Translations under genes and position numbers: made by a program
Assembly (NCBI GenBank): GCA_036276115.1
Contig: DATBEM010000138.1
Coordinates: 1-25,569 of the forward strand
Source of the DNA: Trebonia sp036276115
GTDB taxonomy: Bacteria; Actinomycetota; Actinomycetes; Streptosporangiales; Streptosporangiaceae
Length of the DNA stretch: 25,569 bases
Reading direction: 5' to 3'
Notes under the pieces: model-generated
Told to the model about the DNA's origin: nothing
The model's input: the letters and a program-made list of their open reading frames with translations, nothing else
The model's database searches: none
In this document: positions 15,674 through 22,954 of the stretch, piece by piece
Layout: every line of letters begins with the position of its first letter
Position numbering within the stretch: the first letter of the stretch is position 1

Positions 15674-16030
15674 TCACTGATTGACCTTGGTGCGCCAGTC
15701 GGCCGGGACGCGGCCCGCGGGGCCGGGGGTCGGCTGGTCGGCCGGGTGGCTGTCGGGGGCGATGAGCTCGGGGCCGGCCTCGTACCACTGCTCGTCGGGG
15801 AAGGACCAGAACCAGCCCTCGCCCGGCTCGAAGCTGGCGATCACCGGGTGCCCGGTCGCGCGGAAGTGGGCGGTCGCGTGCTGGGCGGGCGAGGTGTCGC
15901 AGCAGCCGATGTGCCCGCACTGCGCGCAGCGGCGCAGGTGAACCCACCAGCCGCCCGCGGCGTCGCACTCCACGCAGCCGGGGCCGCTGGGGGCGGCGTC
16001 AGGGTTAATACCAGGAATGGGACTTGTCAT
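15674..16030 (-). CDS. UBP-type zinc-finger protein
   Basis: A 118-residue protein made almost entirely of one ZnF-UBP domain. Visible ligands include C19/C22, C35/C38, C43 or C44, H40, H51, H55 and H61 (GWWVHLRRCAQCGH, IGCCDTSPAQHATAHFRATG). In eukaryotes this fold binds the C-terminal tail of ubiquitin. Bacteria lack that partner, so here it probably binds another C-terminal peptide or acts as an adaptor. Its ATG overlaps the stop of the histidine kinase gene (ATGA), so it belongs to the kinase/flavoprotein operon. The tail (80-118) is Pro-rich. Confidence 0.92.
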   Translation of the reverse strand: MTSPIPGINPDAAPSGPGCVECDAAGGWWVHLRRCAQCGHIGCCDTSPAQHATAHFRATGHPVIASFEPGEGWFWSFPDEQWYEAGPELIAPDSHPADQPTPGPAGRVPADWRTKVNQ

Positions 16031-17580
16031 GATGAGCCGGACCCGTTCTGTGTCTGGTTTATGGGAAGGATCACCTGGAAGCGAGTGTCCCCGGGGACGG
16101 AAGTGACGCGCAGGTCTCCGTGGTGCTTGTTGACGACGATACGGTAGGAGATGTCGAGTCCCAGGCCGGTACCGCGCCCGACGGGCTTGGTGGTGAAGAA
16201 CGGCTCGAAGATCCGGTGCTGGATCCCGGCCGGGACCCCGGGCCCGGTGTCCCCGAACTCGACGACGACGCAGTCGCCGCTGTCGCGGCCGGTGCGCACG
16301 GTGAGCGTGCCCGGGCCGTTCATGGCATCAACGGCGTTGTCGATGAGGTTCGTCCAGACCTGGTTGAGCTCACCCGGGTAGCACGGGACCGGCGGCAGCG
16401 CCCGGTCGTACTCCTTGTCCACGGTGATCCCGGCCTTGGCGATCTTGGCGCTCAGCATCATGAGGGTCGAGTCGAGCAGGTCATGGACGTCGGCGACCTG
16501 GAACGGGGCGCGGTCGAGCTGGGAGTACTGGCGGGCCGCGCCGACCAGGGACGAGATCCGGTTGGTGGCGTCCTCGATCTCGGTCATGAGCAGCTCGGTC
16601 TCGACGGTGTAGTTGAGCCAGCGGATGGCCGGCTCCACGCCCTCGCCGCCGACCGTCTCCTTGACGGTGCCGAGCCACTCGGTGGTGAGCCCGGCCTGCA
16701 CGAACGTGGGGGCCAGGCGCCAGCCCTCGCTGATCCCGTTGTCGTCGAGCCAGTCGGTGACCTCGTCCTCGGCGTCGGAGGTGGCGAGCGGGTCGAGCTT
16801 GGGCGCCTTGGCGACCTTCTCGACGGCGCTTTCCTGCAGCGCGATCAGGCTCTGCAAGGTGGCGGTCTGGTACCGCGCCTTGCCGTGGTGGAGGTCAGGC
16901 GCGCTGCCTTGCCCGGGCGCGCTGCCCTGCTCCGATGCCTTGGCGATGATCTTCATCTTGCCGCGCATCCCCGACACGCGCTCGCGCAGGCTCGCGGTGG
17001 CGCGGACGGCGGCGGCGGCCGGGTTGTTGAGCTCGTGGGTCAGCCCGGCGGTCAGGGCGCCGAGGGCCTGCAGCCGCTCGCGGCGGTCGATCGTCTCGCG
17101 CATCGCCTGCCCGCCGGTGATGAGGCCCTCCAGCAGGTGGACCGCCATCGGGAACCACTCCCGCATGATCCGGGCGAACGTGTCGGCTTCCAGGACGAAG
17201 AACCGCGTGGGGGTGGTGACCCGCATCGAGTTCAGGTAGAGCTGGGGCACCAGGTCGCCCGCGTAGGCCTGGAAGGCCCCCGCGTAGACGCCCTTCATGC
17301 TGGTGCGGGCCAGCTCGACGTCGTCGCCCTGGACGTTGCGCGACGTGACCAGGGTCCCGTCGAGCAGCACGTAGAGGCAGGTCGCGTCAGCCCCCTCGGC
17401 GAAGACGGGGCCGGGCTGGATGAGCTCCACGTGCCCCGCATGGCACAAGGTGGCCAGCTGGTCGTCGGTGAGCTTCTCGAACAGGAAGAGCGAGCGCAGC
17501 TCGCCGGGGTCGCAGGCAGGCAACTTCTTGACCTCCTTCTGGCTGGCGTCCTCGTCCCCGGCGGGCCCTGACTGGGTCAT
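16027..17580 (-). CDS. Histidine kinase with N-terminal cyclic-nucleotide-binding-like domain
   Basis: A 517-residue cytoplasmic sensor kinase with no membrane segment. Residues 30-150 form a CRP-like cyclic-nucleotide-binding fold (LFLFEKLTDDQLATL through YVLLDGTLVTS). The phosphate-binding cassette position (about 97-122, KGVYAGAFQAYAGD) lacks the usual GE...RxA, so cAMP binding is doubtful. The H-box ALTAGLTHELNNPAAAA has H182. About 150 residues of charged insertion separate it from the ATPase domain: N box NLIDNAVDAM (411-420), G1 GDTGPGVP (443-450), F box FEPFFTTK, G2 GRGTGLGL (468-475). The ATG at 17580 is chosen because it overlaps the stop of the receiver-flavoprotein gene (ATGA). 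The frame stays open upstream, but only as shadow of that gene. The likely partner is the receiver domain encoded just upstream. Confidence 0.94.
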   Translation of the reverse strand: MTQSGPAGDEDASQKEVKKLPACDPGELRSLFLFEKLTDDQLATLCHAGHVELIQPGPVFAEGADATCLYVLLDGTLVTSRNVQGDDVELARTSMKGVYAGAFQAYAGDLVPQLYLNSMRVTTPTRFFVLEADTFARIMREWFPMAVHLLEGLITGGQAMRETIDRRERLQALGALTAGLTHELNNPAAAAVRATASLRERVSGMRGKMKIIAKASEQGSAPGQGSAPDLHHGKARYQTATLQSLIALQESAVEKVAKAPKLDPLATSDAEDEVTDWLDDNGISEGWRLAPTFVQAGLTTEWLGTVKETVGGEGVEPAIRWLNYTVETELLMTEIEDATNRISSLVGAARQYSQLDRAPFQVADVHDLLDSTLMMLSAKIAKAGITVDKEYDRALPPVPCYPGELNQVWTNLIDNAVDAMNGPGTLTVRTGRDSGDCVVVEFGDTGPGVPAGIQHRIFEPFFTTKPVGRGTGLGLDISYRIVVNKHHGDLRVTSVPGDTRFQVILPINQTQNGSGSS

Positions 17581-19289
17581 AGCTGCTCCAGGTACCGGTG
17601 GACGAGCATGACGGCCATCGCGCCCTCCCCGACGGCCGAGGCGACGCGCTTGGCCGAGTCCGACCGGACGTCCCCGGCGACGAACACGCCCGGCACGCTG
17701 GTCTCTAGGTGATAAGGAGCACGGTCCAGCGGCCATTCCCGCAGGTCGTCCTCGCTGAGGTCGGGGCCGGCGGGGATGAATCCCTTGGCGTCGCGGGCGA
17801 GCAGGCCGTCGAGCCAGTCCGTGCGCGGCTCGGCGCCGATGAAGACGAACAGCTGACCGCAGTCGACGGTCTCGGTCTGGCCGCTTTGCAGGTCCCGGAG
17901 CGTGATCTTCTCCAGGTGGCCCTCGCCGCCCGCCTGGATGACCTCGGTGCAGGGCCGCACGATGATGTTGTCGATCGCGCTGATCTGCTCGATGAGGTAG
18001 TACGACATCGACCGGGTGAGGTCGGGCGCGCGCACCAGCATGGTGACCGACTTGGCCCGGGCCTTCAGGGCGAGGTTGACCGCCGCCTGGCCGGCCGAGT
18101 TGGCCCCCCCGACGACGTACACGTCCTGCCCCTCGCAGTCGCCTGACTGGGTAAGGGTCGCGCCGTAGAAGACGCCGCGGTCGGTCAGCTCGTTGCAGCC
18201 CTGCGCGGCCAGCTGCCGGTAGATGACGCCGGTCGCCAGGATCACCGCGTGGGCGCTGACGCTGGAGCCGTCGTCGAAGTGGACCGTGCGGGCCGGGCCG
18301 TCGGTCTCCAGCCGGGTCACGTGCCGGGTGAGGACCATCTCGGCCGCGAACTTCACCGCCTGCAGCCGCGCCCGGTAGGTGAGGTCGCCGCCGCTGACGC
18401 CGTCGGGAAAGCCGAGGTAGTTCTCGATGCGCGAGCTTTGCCCGGCCTGGCCGCCGAAGACGTTCTTCTCCACCACGACGGTCTTCAGGCCCTCGGACGC
18501 GCCGTAGACGGCCGCGCCGAGCCCGGCCGGGCCGCCGCCGATGACGACGAGGTCATAGAACTCGCGCTCGGGGATGGTGGCCAGGCCGATCTTGGTCGCC
18601 AGCTCGCCCGCGGACGGGTCGACCAGCACCTCGCCCTGGTCGGTGACGAGCACCGGCAGGACCTGGGCGTCCACCCCGGCGACGGACAGCAGGCGCTCGC
18701 CCTCGGGGCTGTCGGCCGCGTACCAGCGGTAGGGCACCCGGCTGCGGGCCAGGAACTCCCGCAGCTGGGCCGACCGGGCCGACCAGCGGTGCCCGATCAG
18801 CTTCGCCTCCGGCGTCGCCCGGCGGTCCTGCCGGTTCCACGCGCTCAGCAGGTCATCGAGGATCGGGTAGAGCTTCTCCTCCGGCGGGTCCCACGGCTTG
18901 AGCAGGTAGTGGTCCAGGTCAACCACGTTGATGGCGGCGATCGCCGCCTCGGTCTCGGCGTAGGCGGTCAGCAGGACCCGCTTGGCGTAAGGGAAGACGT
19001 CCATCGCCTGCTCAAGGAACTCGATGCCGCTCATCTCCGGCATCTTGTAGTCCGCGACCAGGACGGCGGCCTGCTCGCCGCGCAGCCGGACCTGGCGCAG
19101 CGCCTCCAGCGCGTCATGGCCGGACTCGGCCCGGACGATGCGGTAGTGCTCGCCGTAGCGGCGCCGCAGGTCCCGGGCCACGGCGCGGGACACGCCAGGG
19201 TCGTCGTCCACGGTCAAGAGCACCGGCCGGGCCGGGCTGGCACCGCTGGTGCCAGCGCTCCCGCCGCCGCCGCTAGTCGCCTCGGTCAT
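17577..19289 (-). CDS. Receiver domain fused to thioredoxin-reductase-like FAD oxidoreductase
   Basis: A 570-residue fusion. Residues 23-150 are a response-regulator receiver: acidic pocket VDDD (27-30), phospho-acceptor D80 (VADYKMP), T108 and K131 (LLKPWD). Residues 165-235 look like a thioredoxin or glutaredoxin fold without a CxxC. Residues 245-570 are a class II TrxR-like flavoprotein: FAD motif GGGPAG (251-256), ENYLGFP, second dinucleotide motif VGGANSAG (393-400), and C-terminal FAD motif GVFVAGDVR. The redox disulfide CATC of thioredoxin reductases is replaced (GVFYGATL, residues 372-379), so it cannot reduce thioredoxin in the normal way. Output may be NAD(P)H or FAD redox sensing controlled by phosphorylation. 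First gene of the three-gene operon with the kinase and zinc-finger protein; no strong ribosome binding site. Confidence 0.94.
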   Translation of the reverse strand: MTEATSGGGGSAGTSGASPARPVLLTVDDDPGVSRAVARDLRRRYGEHYRIVRAESGHDALEALRQVRLRGEQAAVLVADYKMPEMSGIEFLEQAMDVFPYAKRVLLTAYAETEAAIAAINVVDLDHYLLKPWDPPEEKLYPILDDLLSAWNRQDRRATPEAKLIGHRWSARSAQLREFLARSRVPYRWYAADSPEGERLLSVAGVDAQVLPVLVTDQGEVLVDPSAGELATKIGLATIPEREFYDLVVIGGGPAGLGAAVYGASEGLKTVVVEKNVFGGQAGQSSRIENYLGFPDGVSGGDLTYRARLQAVKFAAEMVLTRHVTRLETDGPARTVHFDDGSSVSAHAVILATGVIYRQLAAQGCNELTDRGVFYGATLTQSGDCEGQDVYVVGGANSAGQAAVNLALKARAKSVTMLVRAPDLTRSMSYYLIEQISAIDNIIVRPCTEVIQAGGEGHLEKITLRDLQSGQTETVDCGQLFVFIGAEPRTDWLDGLLARDAKGFIPAGPDLSEDDLREWPLDRAPYHLETSVPGVFVAGDVRSDSAKRVASAVGEGAMAVMLVHRYLEQL

Positions 19290-19312
19290 GGCCTGAACCG
19301 CTTTTCACGTGC

Positions 19313-19324
19313 CATGGGCCCATG
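19313..19324. promoter_or_regulatory. 12-bp perfect palindrome upstream of receiver-flavoprotein operon
   Basis: catgggcccatg lies 24 bp before the ATG of the operon's first gene, where a repressor or activator site could sit. A related half (acccatgg) appears again in the nearby hairpin loop at 19341-19348. Confidence 0.4.
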
Positions 19325-19330
19325 CTAACC

Positions 19331-19358
19331 GGCGCCTGTGACCCATGGCACAGGCGCC
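19331..19358 (-). terminator. Hairpin after the DUF574 methyltransferase gene
   Basis: Perfect 10-bp arms ggcgcctgtg (19331-19340) and cacaggcgcc (19349-19358) with an 8-nt loop, 41 bp past the methyltransferase stop. It probably ends that transcript before the next operon. No T-tract. Confidence 0.55.
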
Positions 19359-19399
19359 CGGGCCGGGCCCGGGCGCGGCGGCCCGCGAGCGCGCTGGCA

Positions 19400-20194
19400 T
19401 TAGGGCTTGCGGGCGACCCCGCCCCACATGGTCGACTTCCCGGCCACGTCGGCCGGGCTGGCCGGGCGCCACTCGGGGTTCCGGATCACGCCCGGGGCGG
19501 CGAGCTCGAGGCCGTCGAAGAAGCGGGTGACCTCCTCCCGCGAGCGCGGCTTGACCTTCTGCGCCATGATCTTGTTCAGCCGCTGGGCCATGCCGGCCAT
19601 CGCGGCGGCCTGAATGTCGGACGCCGGGTGGGATATCACCAGGTAGCTGCCGGAGGGGACCGCGTCCATCAGCTGGCGGACCAGGGCCCACGGGTCGTCG
19701 GAGTCCGGGATGAACTGCAGGACCGCCATGAGGATGACCGCGACCGGCTTGCTGAGGTCGAGCAGGTTCCCGGCTTCCGCCACGATGAGGGGGACGTTGC
19801 GCAGGTCGGCGTCCACGTAGGAGGTCATGCCGCTCGGGTGGCTGGTCAGCAGCGCGCGGGCGTGCGCGAGGACCATCGGGTCGTTGTCGACGTAGACGAT
19901 CCGCGACTCGGGCGCGATCGCCTGGGCGACCTCATGGGTGTTCGACGCGGTCGGGATGCCGGTGCCGACGTCGAGGAACTGCCACAGGCCGACCTCGGAA
20001 GCCAGGAAGCGGACGCTGCGCCCGAGGAAGGCACGGGTGTTGCGAACCGACGCGACCATGTCCGGCAGGGCCGTGATCGCCTCGTCGCCAGCCTCCCGGT
20101 CGGCCTTGAAGTGATCCTTCCCGCCTAGCCAGTAATCCTGGATCCGCGCGATGTGCGCGATGCTCGGGTCAATCTCAGGCCGGGTAGACGGCAT
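19400..20194 (-). CDS. DUF574-type SAM-dependent methyltransferase
   Basis: A 264-residue protein of the actinobacterial methyltransferase family formerly called DUF574. It has the family N-terminus SIAHIARIQDYWLGGKDHF (11-29) and SAM motif I FLDVGTGIPT (73-82). Next come VYVDNDPMVLAHARALL (acidic residue binding the SAM ribose), YVDADLR, and VAVILMAVLQFIPD. The end PEWRP..WGGVARKP is also typical. Substrates are unknown for the family, which is expanded in filamentous actinomycetes. The ATG has a strong ribosome binding site (GAGGAGA), preceded by a 14-bp palindrome overlapping the predicted transcription start. It is monocistronic, with a hairpin after the stop. Confidence 0.95.
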   Translation of the reverse strand: MPSTRPEIDPSIAHIARIQDYWLGGKDHFKADREAGDEAITALPDMVASVRNTRAFLGRSVRFLASEVGLWQFLDVGTGIPTASNTHEVAQAIAPESRIVYVDNDPMVLAHARALLTSHPSGMTSYVDADLRNVPLIVAEAGNLLDLSKPVAVILMAVLQFIPDSDDPWALVRQLMDAVPSGSYLVISHPASDIQAAAMAGMAQRLNKIMAQKVKPRSREEVTRFFDGLELAAPGVIRNPEWRPASPADVAGKSTMWGGVARKP

Positions 20195-20211
20195 CGGTCT
20201 TTCTCCTCACA

Positions 20212-20233
20212 CTGGCTATAGCCAGCAATAATA
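20212..20233 (-). promoter_or_regulatory. Promoter with 14-bp palindromic operator for the methyltransferase gene
   Basis: ctggctatagccag (20212-20225) is a perfect palindrome directly upstream of the ribosome binding site. On the minus strand, TATTAT (20233-20228) is a good -10 and would start transcription inside the palindrome, the usual place for a repressor site. I could not find a convincing -35. Confidence 0.5.
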
Positions 20234-20281
20234 CGGGGCCGGGCATAAGCCGGCGGTGCCTCGCGCTGGCCTGGCCGGCGC

Positions 20282-21196
20282 TCAGTACCCACGGTCGGTG
20301 ATGACGTTCAGCAGCGGCTCGCCCGCGACATAGCGGGCGATCTGGGGGATGATGACGGCGTAGGCACGCTCCCGGGACTCCAGCACGGCCCCGCCGACGT
20401 GCGGGGTGAGCAGCAGGCCGGGCGCCTGCCAGAGCGGGTGGCCCGGCGGCAGCGGCTCGGGGGAGGTGACGTCCAGGGCGGCCCGCAGCCGCCCGGCGGT
20501 GAGCTCGGCCAGCAGCGCGCCGGTGTCGACGATCGCGCCGCGGGCGGCGTTGACGAGCAGGGCGCCGTCCTTCATGGCGGCGAGGAACTTGGCGTCCACC
20601 ATGTTCCGGGTGTCCTCGACGGTCGGCACGAGGATGACGACGACGTCCGCGTCCGGCAGCAGCCCGGGCAGGCTCTCCAGCGGGTGGACGCCGGGGCGGG
20701 CGCCGCGGGCGACCCGGTCGATGGTGACGTCCCAGCCGGCCAGGCGGCGCTCGACGGCCGCGCCGATCGAGCCGTAGCCGACGATGAGGACGCGCTTGCC
20801 GCCGATGGCCTCGCTCTGGGCGTACGCCCACTCGCCGCGCTCCTGGGCGAGGGCGAACCGGGGGAACTGGCGGGTCGCGGCGATGATCGCGCCGGCCGCC
20901 CATTCGGCCGTGGCCGGGGTGTGCGCCCCCCGGGCGTTACAGAGCGTGACGCCAGCCGGGACGCTCGGGATGACGTGGTCGGCCCCGGCCGAGTAGAGCT
21001 GCACGACCTTCAGCCGGGGCAGGCCGTGCAGGACGCGGGTGAGCCGGCCGCCCTCGACGCCGGATGGCACCACCACCAATTCCACCTCGCCCGCCGAGGC
21101 GGGCAACTCGGAGTCCCCGGTCCACACGTCGGCCAGGACCCCCTCAGGCAGGGGCCCGGCCAGCTCAGGCGGGTGGGGCAGCCAAACGCGCGTCAC
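20282..21196 (-). CDS. D-isomer-specific 2-hydroxyacid dehydrogenase
   Basis: A 304-residue NAD(P)-dependent oxidoreductase interconverting a 2-keto acid and a D-2-hydroxy acid. The Rossmann motif is VGYGSIG (139-145). The catalytic residues are R219 (NAARGAIVD), E247 (DVTSPEPLP) and H266 (TPHVGG). QLYSAGADHV near residue 70 is also typical. The exact substrate (phosphoglycerate, glyoxylate or other) cannot be told. The frame stays open far upstream, but those residues are not protein-like. The start is GTG 21196, with TACGAT 7 nt upstream; an in-frame GTG at 21202 is the alternative. Neither has a Shine-Dalgarno. Confidence 0.92.
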   Translation of the reverse strand: MTRVWLPHPPELAGPLPEGVLADVWTGDSELPASAGEVELVVVPSGVEGGRLTRVLHGLPRLKVVQLYSAGADHVIPSVPAGVTLCNARGAHTPATAEWAAGAIIAATRQFPRFALAQERGEWAYAQSEAIGGKRVLIVGYGSIGAAVERRLAGWDVTIDRVARGARPGVHPLESLPGLLPDADVVVILVPTVEDTRNMVDAKFLAAMKDGALLVNAARGAIVDTGALLAELTAGRLRAALDVTSPEPLPPGHPLWQAPGLLLTPHVGGAVLESRERAYAVIIPQIARYVAGEPLLNVITDRGY

Positions 21197-21203
21197 GGTC
21201 ACG

Positions 21204-21209
21204 ATCGTA
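21204..21209 (-). promoter_or_regulatory. -10 box of the hydroxyacid dehydrogenase gene (leaderless)
   Basis: TACGAT on the minus strand lies 7 nt before GTG 21196, with no ribosome binding site. No -35 found. Confidence 0.35.
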
Positions 21210-21287
21210 TCGGGCGGCCCGAAGAGGGCTACCAGTAAGTAGCAGGCGAAATGACGGTAATTGCGGAATAAATCCCGGCCGCGGCCG

Positions 21288-21641
21288 TCACAGGCCGAAT
21301 TCAGGCCGCCGGTCCTCGGGCACGAGGTCGAGGTACTCGGGGTGCCGTCCGATCCACGTCCGGATATACGGGCAGTACGGGAGGACCCGCAGGCCGCGGC
21401 GGCGGGCGTCGTCGAGGGCGAACCGCGCCAGCCGCCCGGCCAGGCCCTTGCCCTCGTACTCCTCGCCGACCTCGGTGTGCAGGAGGCTGATGTCCTCGCC
21501 GCCTGCCTGGGCGCGCAGGTGGTACGTGACCTGGCCGGCCTGCTCGCCGCCGACGCGCAGCTCATACCGGGACCGCGCCGGGTTGTCGGTGATGACGGGC
21601 TCGTCGCCCGGGGCGGGAGTGGCGGCGGCGGATGCGTCCAT
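21288..21641 (-). CDS. Small GNAT-family N-acetyltransferase (YjdJ-like)
   Basis: A 117-residue minimal acetyltransferase. The core is YELRVGGEQAGQVTYHL, ISLLHTEVGEEYEGKGLAGR (acetyl-CoA loop about 62-70), FALDDARRRGLRVLPYCPYI and WIGRHPEYLDLV. The Cys at residue 90 and the ending match the small GNAT group around E. coli YjdJ. Substrate unknown. The frame extends upstream through the next two genes, but only as shadow. The ATG at 21641 is chosen because it starts the conserved region and has TAGGGT 7 nt upstream. Confidence 0.9.
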   Translation of the reverse strand: MDASAAATPAPGDEPVITDNPARSRYELRVGGEQAGQVTYHLRAQAGGEDISLLHTEVGEEYEGKGLAGRLARFALDDARRRGLRVLPYCPYIRTWIGRHPEYLDLVPEDRRPEFGL

Positions 21642-21648
21642 GACGGTA

Positions 21649-21654
21649 ACCCTA
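21649..21654 (-). promoter_or_regulatory. -10 box of the GNAT gene (leaderless)
   Basis: TAGGGT on the minus strand is 7 nt before the ATG. The surrounding 12-mer accctacgccgg (21649-21660) occurs again at 21689-21700, over the stop of the DUF167 gene. Confidence 0.4.
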
Positions 21655-21691
21655 CGCCGGGCGGCCGAGGCCCGCGCCTGACGCCGGCACC

Positions 21692-21961
21692 CTACGCCGG
21701 CCCCAGCAGCGCCGCCCGCCGGGCGGCCAGGGCGGCCGGGTCGCCCGCGATCTCGATGACCTTGCCACGACTGGTCGCGCCAGTGACCAGGATCACGTCG
21801 GCCCGGCGGACGCCGAACGCGCCCGCCACGGCCCGCAGGGCCGCCTCGGTGGCGTTGCCGTCGACCGCCCGGGCGGTGACCGCGACGATGATCGCCCCGG
21901 TCTCGCCATGCCGGCCGCCGACGGCGGGGCGCGGCGATCCTGGCTTGACCCGGATGGCCAC
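21692..21961 (-). CDS. DUF167 (YggU-family) protein
   Basis: An 89-residue protein matching the small DUF167 family. It has IRVKPGSPRPAVGG near the N-terminus, then IIVAVTARAVDGNATEAALRAVA and VILVTGATSRGKVIEIAGD. These are the family's typical beta-strand, helix and strand-turn-lysine elements. Function unknown. GTG 21961 is the only standard start near the conserved region; a CTG two codons earlier would give the more usual MRVAIRVKPG. It follows the universal stress gene by 41 bp and is probably co-transcribed. Confidence 0.82.
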   Translation of the reverse strand: MAIRVKPGSPRPAVGGRHGETGAIIVAVTARAVDGNATEAALRAVAGAFGVRRADVILVTGATSRGKVIEIAGDPAALAARRAALLGPA

Positions 21962-22002
21962 CCGCAGCGCCGCCGGGCCCGGCCGGGCGGAGGGGGGATG
22001 AG

Positions 22003-22569
22003 TCAGGCGCCGGCCCCGACGGCGACGCCAGGCCGGATCGCGAGGCCGACCCCGGCCCCGGAGACGGTGGGCACGTCGCGCGGCACGGGCGTGGCGGCGA
22101 TCTCCAGCGCGGTGCCCGCGCCGCGCGCGCTCTCCAGCTCGGCGCTGATGACGACCACCGGGCAGGGTGAGCGGCCCAGGCAGGCCCGGATAACCGGGCC
22201 GGCCGACCACATCTGCCCCGGGACGTCGTTCGCCGCCCCGAGAACGAGCATGTCAGCGCCCCGGCAGCGATCGAGCAGGACCCGGGCGACGAGCCCGACG
22301 GCCGTCTCGGTGCGGACGCGGACGGTCGGGGCGACGTCGGCCAGGACGGACTGCCACATCTGCGCGTCGGCCGCGACGGCGTCCCGGGGGCGGCCGGGCG
22401 ACGGCGCGGCGTAGCTCGCGGGACTGCGCAGTGGCTCCTCGAGGACGTGGACGGCGTGCACCTCCGCGCCACGCAGTCGCGCCTCGCGGCACGCCCAGCG
22501 CAGGGCGATCACGGAGTCCGCGGAGCCATCGATCCCGACAACTATCCGCCGCACAGCAGGATCCGACAT
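22003..22569 (-). CDS. Universal stress protein, single UspA domain
   Basis: A 188-residue protein starting MSDPAVRRIVVGIDGSADS, the classic UspA N-terminus, followed by ALRWACREARLRGAEVHAVHVLEEP. The C-terminal nucleotide motif is G-x2-G-x9-G(S/T) in ATP-binding members. Here it reads LGAANDVPGQMWSAGPVI, without the second Gly, so ATP binding is uncertain. The last 45 residues (ALEIAATPVPRDVPTV onward) are an unusual Pro/Gly-rich tail. The start is chosen for an AGGGG ribosome binding site 7 nt upstream; the frame is open further but not protein-like. Two copies of tcgccttg (22583-22590, 22597-22604) lie just upstream. Confidence 0.92.
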   Translation of the reverse strand: MSDPAVRRIVVGIDGSADSVIALRWACREARLRGAEVHAVHVLEEPLRSPASYAAPSPGRPRDAVAADAQMWQSVLADVAPTVRVRTETAVGLVARVLLDRCRGADMLVLGAANDVPGQMWSAGPVIRACLGRSPCPVVVISAELESARGAGTALEIAATPVPRDVPTVSGAGVGLAIRPGVAVGAGA

Positions 22570-22947
22570 ACCAAACCCCTCATCGCCTTGTTGACGTCGC
22601 CTTGATGGGCCGGCTGCGCATGGCAGCCAGCATGGCCCCGGCTCGGCCCGCCGTCGCCCCAGGCGGTCAGTCAGGGATTCGTGGTACCCAATGCCCGATG
22701 GTAATCTCCCGGGCGCGCGAGCACGAGACCCAAAGCGAAACGTTCCCCGGTGACTACCGCCCAAGCGCTTGCCGTGTTAACTACGCGAGTCCGCAGACGA
22801 CGCAAGCATGACAACAGCGTTAAAAACGGTCCAATTCCCGTTTCTTTGGTCGATTCTACCCTTAGGCATCGGCCGCAATGCACCCGCATCGCCCGCCCCG
22901 GGCGGCCTGTTCGCTTACCGTTGACCCCTTCGCTACCCGCCCCTTCG
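22570..22947. other. Intergenic region between nitroreductase and universal stress protein genes
   Basis: 378 bp without a credible gene; the open frames here have no family features. Positions about 22785-22870 are AT-rich for this genome and probably hold the universal stress gene promoter on the minus strand, but I could not fix a -35/-10 pair. I looked for a DosR-type box and saw none. Confidence 0.5.
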
Positions 22948-22954
22948 CTACCCG
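22925..22954. repeat. 15-bp tandem duplication over the nitroreductase stop codon
   Basis: Two perfect copies of ccccttcgctacccg (22925-22939, 22940-22954). Each holds an in-frame TAG on the minus strand, so the stop codon itself is duplicated. Confidence 0.92.

Noticed and set aside
21197..21565. Upstream extension of the hydroxyacid dehydrogenase frame
   Set aside because: It runs through the GNAT gene, which has strong family motifs. The extra residues are Ser/Arg/Ala-rich and not protein-like.
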